In this document: positions 17,724 through 26,579 of the stretch, in pieces
How positions within the stretch are numbered: the first letter of the stretch is position 1
How the letters are laid out: each line of letters opens with the position of its first letter
Origin: Aureococcus anophagefferens
Taxonomy: Eukaryota; Sar; Pelagophyceae; Pelagomonadales; Pelagomonadaceae
Length of the DNA: 64,000 nt
NCBI RefSeq assembly: GCF_000186865.1
Contig: NW_008705590.1
Location: forward strand, 361,702-425,701
Direction: 5' to 3'
Translations under genes and position numbers: made by a program
Notes under the pieces: model-generated
What the model saw: only the letters and a program-made list of their open reading frames with translations
What the model was told of the DNA's origin: nothing
The model's database searches: none

Positions 17724-19138
17724 CCGTAGGTCCACGCCGGGTCGCCGCGGCAGTTCGCCGGCACGGGCCGGCCGCGGATGAACGAGTCGACGTCGTCGAG
17801 CCGCGGCCTGCCGTCCGCGTCGAAGACCTGGCCGACGTGCTGGAAGTCGAAGGGCCGCCGCGTCGGGAAGGGCTTCGAGCCCGGGAAGGAGTCGCAGGTG
17901 TACGCGTCGTGCGCGAGGATGTCGTGGAGCACGAGCGGCAGCACCTTGACGTCCAAAAAGTCGAGGTCCGCGCCGTAGGAGTCGTGGTCGGAGAAGTCCG
18001 CCGCGAGCGCGGCGATCGCGCCGTGGACCCTCGACCGCTTCGTCGCGCCCCACATGCCGCCGTTGAGGTAGCGCGCGTGGTTCGGGTGGTCCCGCACGCT
18101 GTGGACGGCCCAGCCGCTCTCGCACCAGGCCGCGACGGCGAACGCGTCGCGCGGGTTCAGGCGCGAGTCGCTGTCGCGGACCACGAACCGGTCGACGGCC
18201 GGGTCGTCCGCCACCGAGAAGCGGCGGAACATGCCCTCGGCGGCGCCGAACCCGAAGGGCGCGGCGCGCACGTCCGCGCCGTTGCGCTCCAGCGCGTCGA
18301 GCACGCGCCGCGGGACGGAGTCGGCGTCCGCGTAGACGCGGAGCCGCCACGTCGGAAAGTACGCGTCGACGAGCTCGCTGTTCCGCAAGGCGCCCTCGCA
18401 GTACTTGTCGTCGGCGCCGTAGAGCGCCATGGCGATGACGCGCGTCTCGCCGTTCCAACTGGCCTCGAAGCGCCGCCGCAGCTCCAGGCGCGCGGCCGCG
18501 TCGTCGGCGCGCGCCGCCGCGACCTCCGCGTCGTGCGCGTCGACGGACGCCGCGGCCTCGCCCGCGTCGACGCGGCGCGGCGCGAAGGGCGCCGACGGCG
18601 ACGCCGCCAGCAGGAGGTGGCCCCGCGACTTGTCGACGTCGACGACGTCGACGAAGCGCCGGGAGGCCGCGGCGACGAGGCCCGCGCGGCCGCGCGCCTT
18701 CGCGAACCGCCACGCGGCGCCCGCGGCCGCCTGCTCCGCGTCGTCGTCGCCGAGCGCCGGCGCGCAGACGACGCGGCCGTCGCGGGCCTCGAGGCGGACG
18801 CGCCGGCCCGCCTCGTCCGTCTGCGTCAGCGCGACGTCGCCGCGGTCGCCGCTGGGAGTACGCGCCCACGCGCGGCGGAAGAGCGGCACGGTGTCGTCGG
18901 CGACGCAGCGCGCGTCGTCGCCGGCGCAGTAGAGCGACCGCCCGTCGCGCGCGCAGACGAGCTCGAGCAGCACCTCCTCCTCGTCGCCGACCAGCGCCTG
19001 GCGCAGCCGCCAGCGCGCGGCCGGCCGCGGCGGCGGGTCGCGCGAGAAGGCGTGCTTGCGCGCGCGCTCGCCGACGAAGAAGTGGAGCACCACGATGGCG
19101 AGCAGGAGCAGCGCGATGAGCGCGCGCGGCTCGGCCAT
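17720..19138 (-). CDS. type II membrane glycosyltransferase-like protein
   Basis: 472 residues. The ATG at 19138 places a 20-residue membrane anchor (ALIALLLLAIVVLHFFVG) at the very N-terminus; an upstream TTG in frame was not used. The C-terminal half looks like a GT-A nucleotide-sugar transferase: RVIAMALYGADDKYCEGALRN, then YFPTWRLRVYADADS, then FVVRDSDSRLNPRDA with a DSD in the DxD position, and HPNHARYLNGGMWGA. A Golgi lumenal enzyme is expected; donor and acceptor are unknown. Its stop overlaps the end of the convergent MYND gene by 3-4 bases if that gene runs to 17723. Confidence 0.6.
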   Translation of the reverse strand: MAEPRALIALLLLAIVVLHFFVGERARKHAFSRDPPPRPAARWRLRQALVGDEEEVLLELVCARDGRSLYCAGDDARCVADDTVPLFRRAWARTPSGDRGDVALTQTDEAGRRVRLEARDGRVVCAPALGDDDAEQAAAGAAWRFAKARGRAGLVAAASRRFVDVVDVDKSRGHLLLAASPSAPFAPRRVDAGEAAASVDAHDAEVAAARADDAAARLELRRRFEASWNGETRVIAMALYGADDKYCEGALRNSELVDAYFPTWRLRVYADADSVPRRVLDALERNGADVRAAPFGFGAAEGMFRRFSVADDPAVDRFVVRDSDSRLNPRDAFAVAAWCESGWAVHSVRDHPNHARYLNGGMWGATKRSRVHGAIAALAADFSDHDSYGADLDFLDVKVLPLVLHDILAHDAYTCDSFPGSKPFPTRRPFDFQHVGQVFDADGRPRLDDVDSFIRGRPVPANCRGDPAWTYG

Positions 19139-19261
19139 TGCTGCTGTTTTCGAGGAGCTTGCGCGCGGGCTCACTGCCGGGCGCGAGGCACCATCACGCA
19201 GTGCTCGCTGCTCATGAGCCAAAGTTTTCCCTACCTAGGTATTGTTGCAGTCCTTACGCTC

Positions 19262-22200
19262 TCACGCGAGATCCTTGAGGTTCGTGTCCGACGCGCTCTG
19301 CGCCGTGCGGCGGAGCGCCGCGGCCGTCTCCGGCGACGTCGCGTCGACGAGGGACGAGAGGAAGCCCGCCGGGTCCTGGAGGAGGTCGTGGGGCGAGCCG
19401 AGCTCGACGCAGGCGCCGTCGTCGAGGACCGCGATGGCGTCGTAGTCGATGATGGTGTGCAGGCGGTGCGCGACGGAGATGACCGTCGTCGCCGCGAGCT
19501 GCGGCAGCTCGCGGAGCATGGCCTGGATCTCCGCGTCCGTGCCGCCGTCGACGCTCGACGTCGCCTCGTCCATCACCAAAACCTTGGGCCGGCGGAGCAG
19601 CGCGCGCGCGATGGCCAGCAGCTGGCGCTCCCCCACGGAGTAGTTCGCGCCGCCGTCGACCACCGCCGCGTCCAGCGGCGGCGCGCGGTCCCGCAGCACC
19701 AGCCCCAGCGCCGTCGCGACCTCGCCGTCGCCGTGCGTCCCAAAGGGGTCCAAGCAATTCCGCAGCGTGCCCGAGAAGAGCACGGGGTCCTGGGGTATGA
19801 TCTGCGCCGCGCGCTGCCGCGCGTCCGCGAGCTTCAGCGACGCGAGGTCGACGCCGTCGACGAGGACGCGGCCCCCGTCGAGGGGCGCGAGGCGGAAGAG
19901 CGCGACGGCCAGCGTCGACTTGCCCGCGCCCGTCCGCCCCACGACGCCGAGGTTCGCGCCCGCGTCCACGGTCAATGTCAAATGCTTGAGCGCCGGCGGC
20001 AGGCCCGGCCGGTAGCGGAGCGTCACGTCGGCGAACTCGACCTTCCCCTTCGCGGGCCAGCCCTCCGGCGGCGCGGCGACGCCGTCGTCCGCCTCCCGCG
20101 GCGTCGCTTCCGTGACGCGCTCCACGGACGTGAGCGCCATCTCCGCCTCGGCGAAGGTCGTGCACAGGTACATGAACGTGATCGCCTGGTGGAACGACCA
20201 CGACATGAGCAGCCCCGCGAACGCGGGGCTCAACCCGACGTCGTGGCGGAAGCAGATGAGCACGCCCGCGGCGACGGCGACGACGGCCGCGCACGCGTCG
20301 AAGCGCAGCCCCACCCAGCGCTGCGCCGCCGTCCAGCACAGCAGCGCCTCCGTGTTGGAGTCCACGGCCCGCTCGAAGGTGTCGACGAAGTCGGCGCCGC
20401 GGCCGAACGCGCGGATCGTCGCCGCGGCGTCGACGCCCTCGGAGACGAGCTGCTGGAGCGGCGACCGCGACACGGCGTCCAACCGCTGCAAGTCGACGGC
20501 GGACCGCCGGTAGAACTTCTGCAGCTTGTAGTAGGTGCCGAAGGCGACCACCAACCCGGGGAACAGCAGGCCCTTCGTGAGGCCCATCATGAGGACCACC
20601 CCCGTAATGGCCCAGCCCATGGAGATCATCGCCATGACGGCCTTCTGCGTGAGGACGACGTCGATCTGCTCCGTGTCGTAGGTGAAGCGGTTGACGACGC
20701 GGCCCATGGGCACCGTGTCGAAGTAGGCCATGGGCGCGCGGAGGACCCGCGCGGAGACGCCGTCGTAGAGCCTCCCCGCGGCGAGGACGCCCCCGCGGAA
20801 CCCCCACTGCGTGCGCGCGAAGCAGAAGATGACGCTGAACACGCCGAGGACGACGTAGACCTCCGCCCAGCGCCGCGCGCCCGTCAGCCCGCCGTCGTCC
20901 TGGGACGGGAACGTCGCGAGGCCGAGGACGTCGCACGAATCGTGTTTCGAGTCCGCCCAGCGCGCGAGCCACCACTCCGTGGCGACGTAGCACGCGCGGT
21001 CGAGGGCCAGCGTGGCGAACTGGGTCGCGAGGAACGGCACGCCGCCGGCGGCCTTGGCCCACGTCCACCACGTCGCCGCGGACGCGACGCCCTCCTCGCG
21101 CGCCTCCTTGGTCATCAGCGCCCGGGGCTTGCCGGCGGCCGTCGCGACGACGACCTCGTCCAGGGCCGCCGCGGGCGCGTCCTCCTCGACGGCCTCGGGC
21201 GCGTCGGCCTCCCTGGCGGCCGCGACGATGGGCGCGAGGGCCGGGTCGTCGGGCCGCTCCGCGGCCGCGGCCGCCGCCGCGGCCCACGTGCCCGCGAAGG
21301 CGACGTCGCCGTCGGCGTCGAGCACGACGACCTTGTCCGCGCGGTGGAGGAAGTGCGTGCCGTGCGTCACGAGCACCGTCGCCGCGGTCTCGCGGAGCGC
21401 GCCGGACCCGGGCTTGAACAGCGCGTCGAAGCAGCGCGCGGCCGTCGACGCGTCGAGCGCCGACAGCGGGTCGTCGAGCACGGCGACGCGGGGCCGCGCG
21501 TAGACGCAGCGCGCGATGGCCACGCGCGCCTTCTGGCCGCCGGACAGCGTCACGCCGCGCTCGCCGATCTCCGTCGCGTCGCCGTCGGGGAGCCGGGCGA
21601 CGTCCGCGTCGAGCTGCGCCGCCGTCAGCGCCGCCGCGTAGCGGCCGTCGGCGTCGTCGCCGCCGAGGACCGTCGCCTCGCGCCCGAACTTGGTCACGTT
21701 GCGCCGGAGCGTGTCGTTGAGCACGCGCGGCCGCTGCGACGCGAGCGCGAGCCGCGACCGCTCGAGCGACACGGAGACGGCGCCGTCGAGGGGCGCCGCG
21801 TCGCCGAGCAGGCCGTCGACGAGCGTCGACTTGCCGCAGCCCACGGGCCCGACGACGGCGCAGAGCTCGCCGACGTTCAAGGTCAGGTCGAGGCGCCGCG
21901 TCCCGCCGACGGCGAAGTCCGCGCCGGCGTACTTGAAGGCGCCCCGCTCCACCGCGAGCGCCTCGTCGTCGACGAGCGCGCGGCGCCCGGCGACCCTCGG
22001 CTTCTCCGACGGCGACACGAAGGCCGCGAGGCGCTCCCAGCTCTTGCGCGCGGCGGCCATCTGGCCGAGGAGCGTGCCGAGCTTGTTGATCGGGAACCGC
22101 AGCGCGCCGATCAACGCCAGCACCGTGAAGGCGTCCGCGGGCGAGAGCCGCGCGTCGCCGTCGGAGAGCATGTGCGTCGTGAAGAGCGCGATCGTCGCGA

Positions 22201-23155
22201 CGACGGGCGACGTGACCATCAGGAGCATCGCGAGCCCGTAGACGAACATCTCGCGCCGCGTGTGGCCCAGCTCCTCCCGGCGCAGCGCGCGCCACCGCTT
22301 CTCCCAGAGGCCCTCCCAGCCGTTCAGCTTCGACACGCGGATGCCGCAGAGCACCTCGCTCACCTCGGAGACGCGCCTGTCCGTCACGGGCATGCGCCTC
22401 GAGCGGATGGCGAGCATCTTCCGCTGGAGCGCCTTGCCGAGGGGCACGATGCAGGCGAGGCAGGCGACGCCGACGGCGACGGCCGCGGCGCCGCCCACAA
22501 AGTAGACGAGGAGGCAGGACACGACGACGATCTGCAGCGGCGCGGCCCAGATGAGGTGCACGTCGAGCGACGCCTCGAAGAGCTTCGTCGCGTCGACGCC
22601 CACCAGCGTCGCGACCTCGCCGCCGCTCGCGCCCGCCTCCATGGGGCGCGACACGGCGGCGCCGTAGACCTCGGCGATGGCGAGCGCGCGGAGCCGCATG
22701 CCGCAGCGCGTCGACAGGTGGAGCTGGCGCTGCTGCGCGAACATGGCGACGGTGACGAGCGCGAAGATCATGGCGACGACGCGCAGGCCCCGGGCCCGCG
22801 CCGCCGCGGGGTCCTCGGCGGACACGGCGACGACGAGCGCGCGGAGCACGAGCGGCTGGAGGATCTGGCCCGTGGACACGACGAACTGCCAGAGCCCCGC
22901 GGCGACGACGAGGCGCCGGCAGCTCGACCGCATGCGGTCCTGGAACGTCGACGCCGCGGACCGCAGGCCGTCGACGGACTCGGCGGCGGAGACGCGCGGG
23001 AGGTCCGCGGGGTTGAGCGTCGTCTTCGCGCCGCGGACGAGGAGCGGCGTCACGTAGCTAAAGGTGAGCTGCGAGAGCCACGACGAGCGCGCCTCGGCCC
23101 AGGTCGCGTCGTCGTCATTCTGCGCGAGCTTGAGCGGCGACTCGTGCTTGCACAT
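19262..23155 (-). CDS. ABCC-type (MRP-like) full ABC transporter
   Basis: 1297 residues in one exon from an ATG. Domain order is TMD1-NBD1-TMD2-NBD2, the short MRP form without the extra N-terminal TMD0. NBD1 (about residues 415-640) has Walker A GPVGCGKST, signature LSGGQKARVAIAR and Walker B VAVLDDPLSALD. NBD2 (about 1050-1270) has Walker A GRTGAGKST, a signature reduced to YSVGERQLLAIAR and Walker B VLVMDEATSSVD. The usual LSxGQ Gln is thus an Arg-Gln pair, as in many MRPs. The family exports organic anions and glutathione conjugates; the membrane (plasma or vacuolar) cannot be told from sequence. It lies 123 bases downstream of the glycosyltransferase on the same strand and 127 bases from the divergent fucosyltransferase-like gene. 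Confidence 0.9.
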   Translation of the reverse strand: MCKHESPLKLAQNDDDATWAEARSSWLSQLTFSYVTPLLVRGAKTTLNPADLPRVSAAESVDGLRSAASTFQDRMRSSCRRLVVAAGLWQFVVSTGQILQPLVLRALVVAVSAEDPAAARARGLRVVAMIFALVTVAMFAQQRQLHLSTRCGMRLRALAIAEVYGAAVSRPMEAGASGGEVATLVGVDATKLFEASLDVHLIWAAPLQIVVVSCLLVYFVGGAAAVAVGVACLACIVPLGKALQRKMLAIRSRRMPVTDRRVSEVSEVLCGIRVSKLNGWEGLWEKRWRALRREELGHTRREMFVYGLAMLLMVTSPVVATIALFTTHMLSDGDARLSPADAFTVLALIGALRFPINKLGTLLGQMAAARKSWERLAAFVSPSEKPRVAGRRALVDDEALAVERGAFKYAGADFAVGGTRRLDLTLNVGELCAVVGPVGCGKSTLVDGLLGDAAPLDGAVSVSLERSRLALASQRPRVLNDTLRRNVTKFGREATVLGGDDADGRYAAALTAAQLDADVARLPDGDATEIGERGVTLSGGQKARVAIARCVYARPRVAVLDDPLSALDASTAARCFDALFKPGSGALRETAATVLVTHGTHFLHRADKVVVLDADGDVAFAGTWAAAAAAAAERPDDPALAPIVAAAREADAPEAVEEDAPAAALDEVVVATAAGKPRALMTKEAREEGVASAATWWTWAKAAGGVPFLATQFATLALDRACYVATEWWLARWADSKHDSCDVLGLATFPSQDDGGLTGARRWAEVYVVLGVFSVIFCFARTQWGFRGGVLAAGRLYDGVSARVLRAPMAYFDTVPMGRVVNRFTYDTEQIDVVLTQKAVMAMISMGWAITGVVLMMGLTKGLLFPGLVVAFGTYYKLQKFYRRSAVDLQRLDAVSRSPLQQLVSEGVDAAATIRAFGRGADFVDTFERAVDSNTEALLCWTAAQRWVGLRFDACAAVVAVAAGVLICFRHDVGLSPAFAGLLMSWSFHQAITFMYLCTTFAEAEMALTSVERVTEATPREADDGVAAPPEGWPAKGKVEFADVTLRYRPGLPPALKHLTLTVDAGANLGVVGRTGAGKSTLAVALFRLAPLDGGRVLVDGVDLASLKLADARQRAAQIIPQDPVLFSGTLRNCLDPFGTHGDGEVATALGLVLRDRAPPLDAAVVDGGANYSVGERQLLAIARALLRRPKVLVMDEATSSVDGGTDAEIQAMLRELPQLAATTVISVAHRLHTIIDYDAIAVLDDGACVELGSPHDLLQDPAGFLSSLVDATSPETAAALRRTAQSASDTNLKDLA

Positions 23156-23282
23156 CGTTGCTGTGTGGTGCGCTGTCGTTCACTCAGACTGTCGACATCG
23201 TCATCACACTTTTTCTCGCCGCAACCATCCACCGACGCGGTTCAAGAAACTTGGTTTACCTCGAGCGGCGGCTGAGCGGAGC

Positions 23283-24584
23283 ATGGGCAGCCTCCTCGCC
23301 GCGTTGCTCGCGCTGCCCATCGTCGCATCGACGCCGCTGCTCTCGGCGACGGCCCTCGACCGCACGAAGCTCGACGCGCGCTGCCACGCGCGGTCGTCGG
23401 CGTCCTTCGCCGCCCACGCCCGCGGGGCCGGGAAGCGCTGGACCGAGGGCGCGCGCTTCGAGCGGCGCACGCAGCCGCGCCCGGCGGCGCCGCCGCGCTT
23501 CCTCGAGCTCTGGGGCAAGTTCGGCCTCTTGAACAACCGCCTGCGCTGCCTCGCGAACGCGCTGGCCTTCGCGCGGCGCGCCGACGCGACGGTCGTCCTC
23601 GCGGGCAGTTGGGAGTTGTTCGCGGACGCGGTCCTCGACGTCGACTGGCTCGCGGCCGGCGGCGCCGACGTCGTCGTCGCGCACCGCGACGCGCCCTGGC
23701 CGCCGCGGAGCGGAAACTTCGCCAACGCGACCGTGCGGCTCTCCTGCGCGGACGCGTACTACTGCGGCGGCGTCTGCGACGGCCAGGCGGACGCCGCGGA
23801 CGCCGCGTGGCCCGGTTCGTCGTGGCGCGGCGCGCGGGCCGGCGGCCAACATCGGAAAACGCGGTCGCCGGGCTTGTACGCCGTCGACGACGAGCCCGCG
23901 CTCTGCGGCTACGCGCAGCTCGCGCCGACGCCGGAGCTCCGCGCGGCCGCGGCCGCGTGGGCGCCCGCGGTGGCCGCGGCGGCCGTCGCGGGCCACCACC
24001 AGCGCCTGGAGACGACGGTGCTGGCGGAGCCCGTGTCCAAGATGTGCTTCAGCGCCGCGGCGCGCATCGCGGCCGCGTACTACGCCGACGCCCGCGGCCG
24101 CGCGGGCCGCGCGTACTACGACGCCGTGTGCCGCGGCGCGCTGCTCCCGGACGCGCTCCTCGCCGCCGACGCCGAGGCCGGCTTCGAAGCGAACCCGGCC
24201 CTGCTCCTCGCGAGCGACCGCTTCAACCGCTCCGCGTACGCGCGGTGGCGCGCGCACGGCCGCGTCGTCGCGTCCGACGCGCCGCCCTCGGAGACGGCGA
24301 CGACCTACCGCGGGCCCAGCGCCATGTTCAACACGGGCCTCGGCGAGGCGCTCTACTCGGGCGCCTTCAAAGGGGGGCGCGAGGGCCGGCGGCGCGCGCT
24401 CAGGGCCGAGGTCGCGCCCGTGCTCCTCGACATGCTCCTCCTCGCCGCGCGCGCGGCGTCCTTCTGGCCCACGCCGGGGTCGACCATGTCCCAGACCGTC
24501 TGCTTCTGGCGCGCGGCCTGGGGCCGCAGGCCCGCCGTCGCGCGGCTCGCGTCCTGCGAGGACCTCGTCTACGAGGCCGCGTAA
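23283..24584 (+). CDS. secreted fucosyltransferase-like protein
   Basis: 433 residues. The ATG at 23283 begins a signal peptide (MGSLLAALLALPIVASTPLL). Near residue 80, LWGKFGLLNNRLRCLANALAFARR resembles the GGLGNRLR donor-binding motif of O-fucosyltransferase-type GT-B enzymes (which have GNR where this protein has NNR). The C-terminus has FWPTPGSTMSQTVCFWR, recalling the late ST/SD donor-site motif of that clan. Several conserved-looking Cys residues (YYCGGVCDG, CFSAAAR, ASCEDLVY) fit a secretory protein. The acceptor is unknown, and the family match is only motif-level. The frame is open further upstream, but the signal peptide decides the start. Confidence 0.4.
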   Translation: MGSLLAALLALPIVASTPLLSATALDRTKLDARCHARSSASFAAHARGAGKRWTEGARFERRTQPRPAAPPRFLELWGKFGLLNNRLRCLANALAFARRADATVVLAGSWELFADAVLDVDWLAAGGADVVVAHRDAPWPPRSGNFANATVRLSCADAYYCGGVCDGQADAADAAWPGSSWRGARAGGQHRKTRSPGLYAVDDEPALCGYAQLAPTPELRAAAAAWAPAVAAAAVAGHHQRLETTVLAEPVSKMCFSAAARIAAAYYADARGRAGRAYYDAVCRGALLPDALLAADAEAGFEANPALLLASDRFNRSAYARWRAHGRVVASDAPPSETATTYRGPSAMFNTGLGEALYSGAFKGGREGRRRALRAEVAPVLLDMLLLAARAASFWPTPGSTMSQTVCFWRAAWGRRPAVARLASCEDLVYEAA

Positions 24585-24706
24585 GGAACCGGGGTCGATG
24601 GTGCCAACTTCACTCACGAGCGTATTCGGATGGTGAATACGCAGCCCGTTCTGCGCGCCGCCGGAGCCACACGGCCGGAGCCGCGGGGGAACTGTGATTT
24701 CTGAGC

Positions 24707-25311
24707 ATGGGCCTCTTCACGATCCTCTCCAAGCTCATCACGGCGGCGCCGGCCAGCGTCCCACGGCGATCGCACGAAGCGATCGTCGTCCGACGAATTT
24801 CCGATCGATGCCGCTCGACGGTGCGCTCGACTTCCCACATAGGCGCTCGCCGTCCCCGGCACGATGATCCTGCTGCAGACGAAGCTCGTGGACAAGGCCG
24901 AGCTCGCGCCGCTGCCCGCCGAGATGCGCTTCGCGCGCGCGTCCGGCGTCCGGGGCTGCCCCGCGCGGCGCGCGCGCCGTCGAACGCCGCGCCCGCGCCC
25001 GCAGCGAGAAGCTCGCGACGGTGAGCCCCAAGTTCATCCCCGCGGAGCACCTCGACCACTTCCTGGTCGCGTCCGGCGTGCTCATGATCATGCCGCTGCT
25101 CAACAACTTCGTCCTTCGGAGCAGCGGCATCGGCTTTCTCCTTTTCCTCGCGTCCCTGCCCGGCATGGCCCTCGTCGCCTTCGCGCACAACGAGATCGAC
25201 CCGCCGGAGATCAAGCCCGAGGAGATGGCGCCCGTCGCCCTGATTCCGCTCTGCCTCCTCATCATCGCCACGTCCGGCTTCGGCGGCGGCGGCAAGAAGA
25301 AGACGAACTGA
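24707..25311 (+). CDS. small three-exon membrane protein, unknown
   Basis: Proposed exons are 24707-24757, 24843-24940 and 25005-25311; both introns (85 and 64 bases) have GT-AG ends and preserve frame, giving 151 residues. No single frame covers the gene, so splicing is required. The reading is MGLFTILSKLITAAPAS, then ALAVPGTMILLQTKLVDKAE, then RAEKLATVSPKFIPAEHLDH and two or three hydrophobic segments (VASGVLMIMPLLNNFVL, FLLFLASLPGMALVAFA, PVALIPLCLLIIAT), ending in a GGGGKKKTN tail. The DPPEIKPEEM motif lies between the last two. I recognise no family. The Lys-rich tail suggests an ER-type membrane signal, which is weak evidence. Confidence 0.55.
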
Positions 25312-25681
25312 GCGCCCGGCGTCTTTCGGCCGGTCCGGCGCGAAGGGCGTCGCCCGCGCGTGCGAGGATGAGTGTGCTAACCACTCTGCACCCGCCCGGA
25401 TGGTCTCCCTTTAAGACCGCGGCGACGTCCTTTTCGGGATTCTTGAATCGCAAGTTGAAGCCCAGTTGACGTCGAGCTGCCGTCGCCGCAAGTCGATGAG
25501 CGCGTGGGAGATCGCAAGCCGCTGCTGCGTGAGATCGCAAACCGCTGCTGCGTGAGATCGCGCCGCTGCTGCGTGAGATCGCACGCCGTTGTTGCGTGAG
25601 ATCGCACGCCACTGCTGCGCTCGCGCGCTCTGCACCGCCGTGCCGCCGCAGAGATCGCAAGCCGCCGCAGAGATCGCGCAA
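25312..25681. other. 370-base spacer with a 23-base repeat array
   Basis: The first ~190 bases hold no recognised feature. The second part (25508-25620) is a tandem array directly before the mitochondrial-carrier gene, followed by two degenerate GCAGAGATCGC units up to 25680. No tRNA or convincing ORF is present; short Arg/Ser-rich frames across the array are repeat artefacts. Confidence 0.5.
25508..25620. repeat. five-copy 23-base tandem array upstream of carrier gene
   Basis: Five units of the form GAGATCGCAnnCCGCTGCTGC plus GT: four of 23 bases and one of 21. Units differ by one to four bases. Each contains GAGATCGC and CTGCTGC boxes. The array ends 62 bases before the ATG and so lies in the promoter or 5' UTR. 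Confidence 0.8.
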
Positions 25682-26539
25682 ATGAGCGCGAAGCCGCTGC
25701 TGCCGCGGCGCCGCAGCTGCGACGAGCGCTACGGCGCGAGCGAGGCGGCGGCGGCGGGCCTCATCGCCGGCGCCATCGGCCAGGTCATCGGCTTCCCGCT
25801 GGACACGCTGAAAGTGCGCACGCAGCTCGGCCACACGAAAGCCGCCGCGCCGCTCATGCGGGGAGTAGCCGGACCGGTGATCACCTCCGGTGCGGTCCAG
25901 TCGGTGAACTTCGCCGTCTACGACTTCGTGCGGCGGTCGCACGGCGACGCCGCGACGGACTGCGAGGCGCCGCTCGGCTCGGTCTTCCTCGCCGGCGCGC
26001 TCGGCGGCCTCGCCATCAGCCCCATGACCTGCGCCATCAGCCGCGTGAAGATCCTCCAGCAAAGCGGCTTCGCGCCGGGCGGCCGCGTGGGCCTCGCGTC
26101 CGTCGTGAGAGAGACGGTCGCGCGCGGCGGCGCGCTCAAAGGCCTCGGGCTCAACGCGACCATGGAGAGCGGCCGGGGATTCTACATGCTCTTCTTCGCG
26201 CTGATCAAGAAGCACTACGTCGGCGCGGGCTCGGAGCGCGACCTCGCGCTCTGGAAACGGACTGTCGCCGGCGGCGCGGCGGGCATCCTGAGCTGGGCGA
26301 TCATCTATCCGATGGACGTCGTGAAGACGATCGTGCAGGCGCAGCTGCCCGGCGCGCCGGACGCGCAGAACGCGCGGCAGGTCGCCGCGCGGCTCCTCCG
26401 CGAGGGCGGCGTCCGACGGCTGTACTCTGGGGTCACGTTCAACCTGCTCCGCGCGGGTCCGGTCGCGGGCGTGCTCCTGCCGCTCTACGACATCAGCCTC
26501 GCGACGCTGCGGTCCGTGCGGCACGCGGCGGGGACGTGA
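25682..26539 (+). CDS. mitochondrial carrier family (SLC25) protein
   Basis: 285 residues, the usual length. Three repeats carry the carrier signature: PLDTLKVRTQ near residue 40, the degenerate SPMTCAISRVKI near 117 and YPMDVVKTIVQ near 205, each with following Gly-rich helices. The second signature has Thr-Cys in place of the acidic residue, a departure from P-x-[DE]. The RGVAGPVITSGAVQSVNFAVYDF segment is typical of transmembrane helix 2. It should exchange metabolites across the inner mitochondrial membrane; the substrate is not evident (basic amino acid or acylcarnitine-type carriers are possible). Confidence 0.85.
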   Translation: MSAKPLLPRRRSCDERYGASEAAAAGLIAGAIGQVIGFPLDTLKVRTQLGHTKAAAPLMRGVAGPVITSGAVQSVNFAVYDFVRRSHGDAATDCEAPLGSVFLAGALGGLAISPMTCAISRVKILQQSGFAPGGRVGLASVVRETVARGGALKGLGLNATMESGRGFYMLFFALIKKHYVGAGSERDLALWKRTVAGGAAGILSWAIIYPMDVVKTIVQAQLPGAPDAQNARQVAARLLREGGVRRLYSGVTFNLLRAGPVAGVLLPLYDISLATLRSVRHAAGT

Positions 26540-26579
26540 TAAAATTCGGCGGCTTAGACTCAACGTGGATGCAACACCC

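Noticed and set aside
17837..23275. 1812-residue plus-strand open frame across the glycosyltransferase and ABC transporter
   Set aside because: It is antisense to two well-supported genes and reads as an Arg/Val/Asp-rich shadow.
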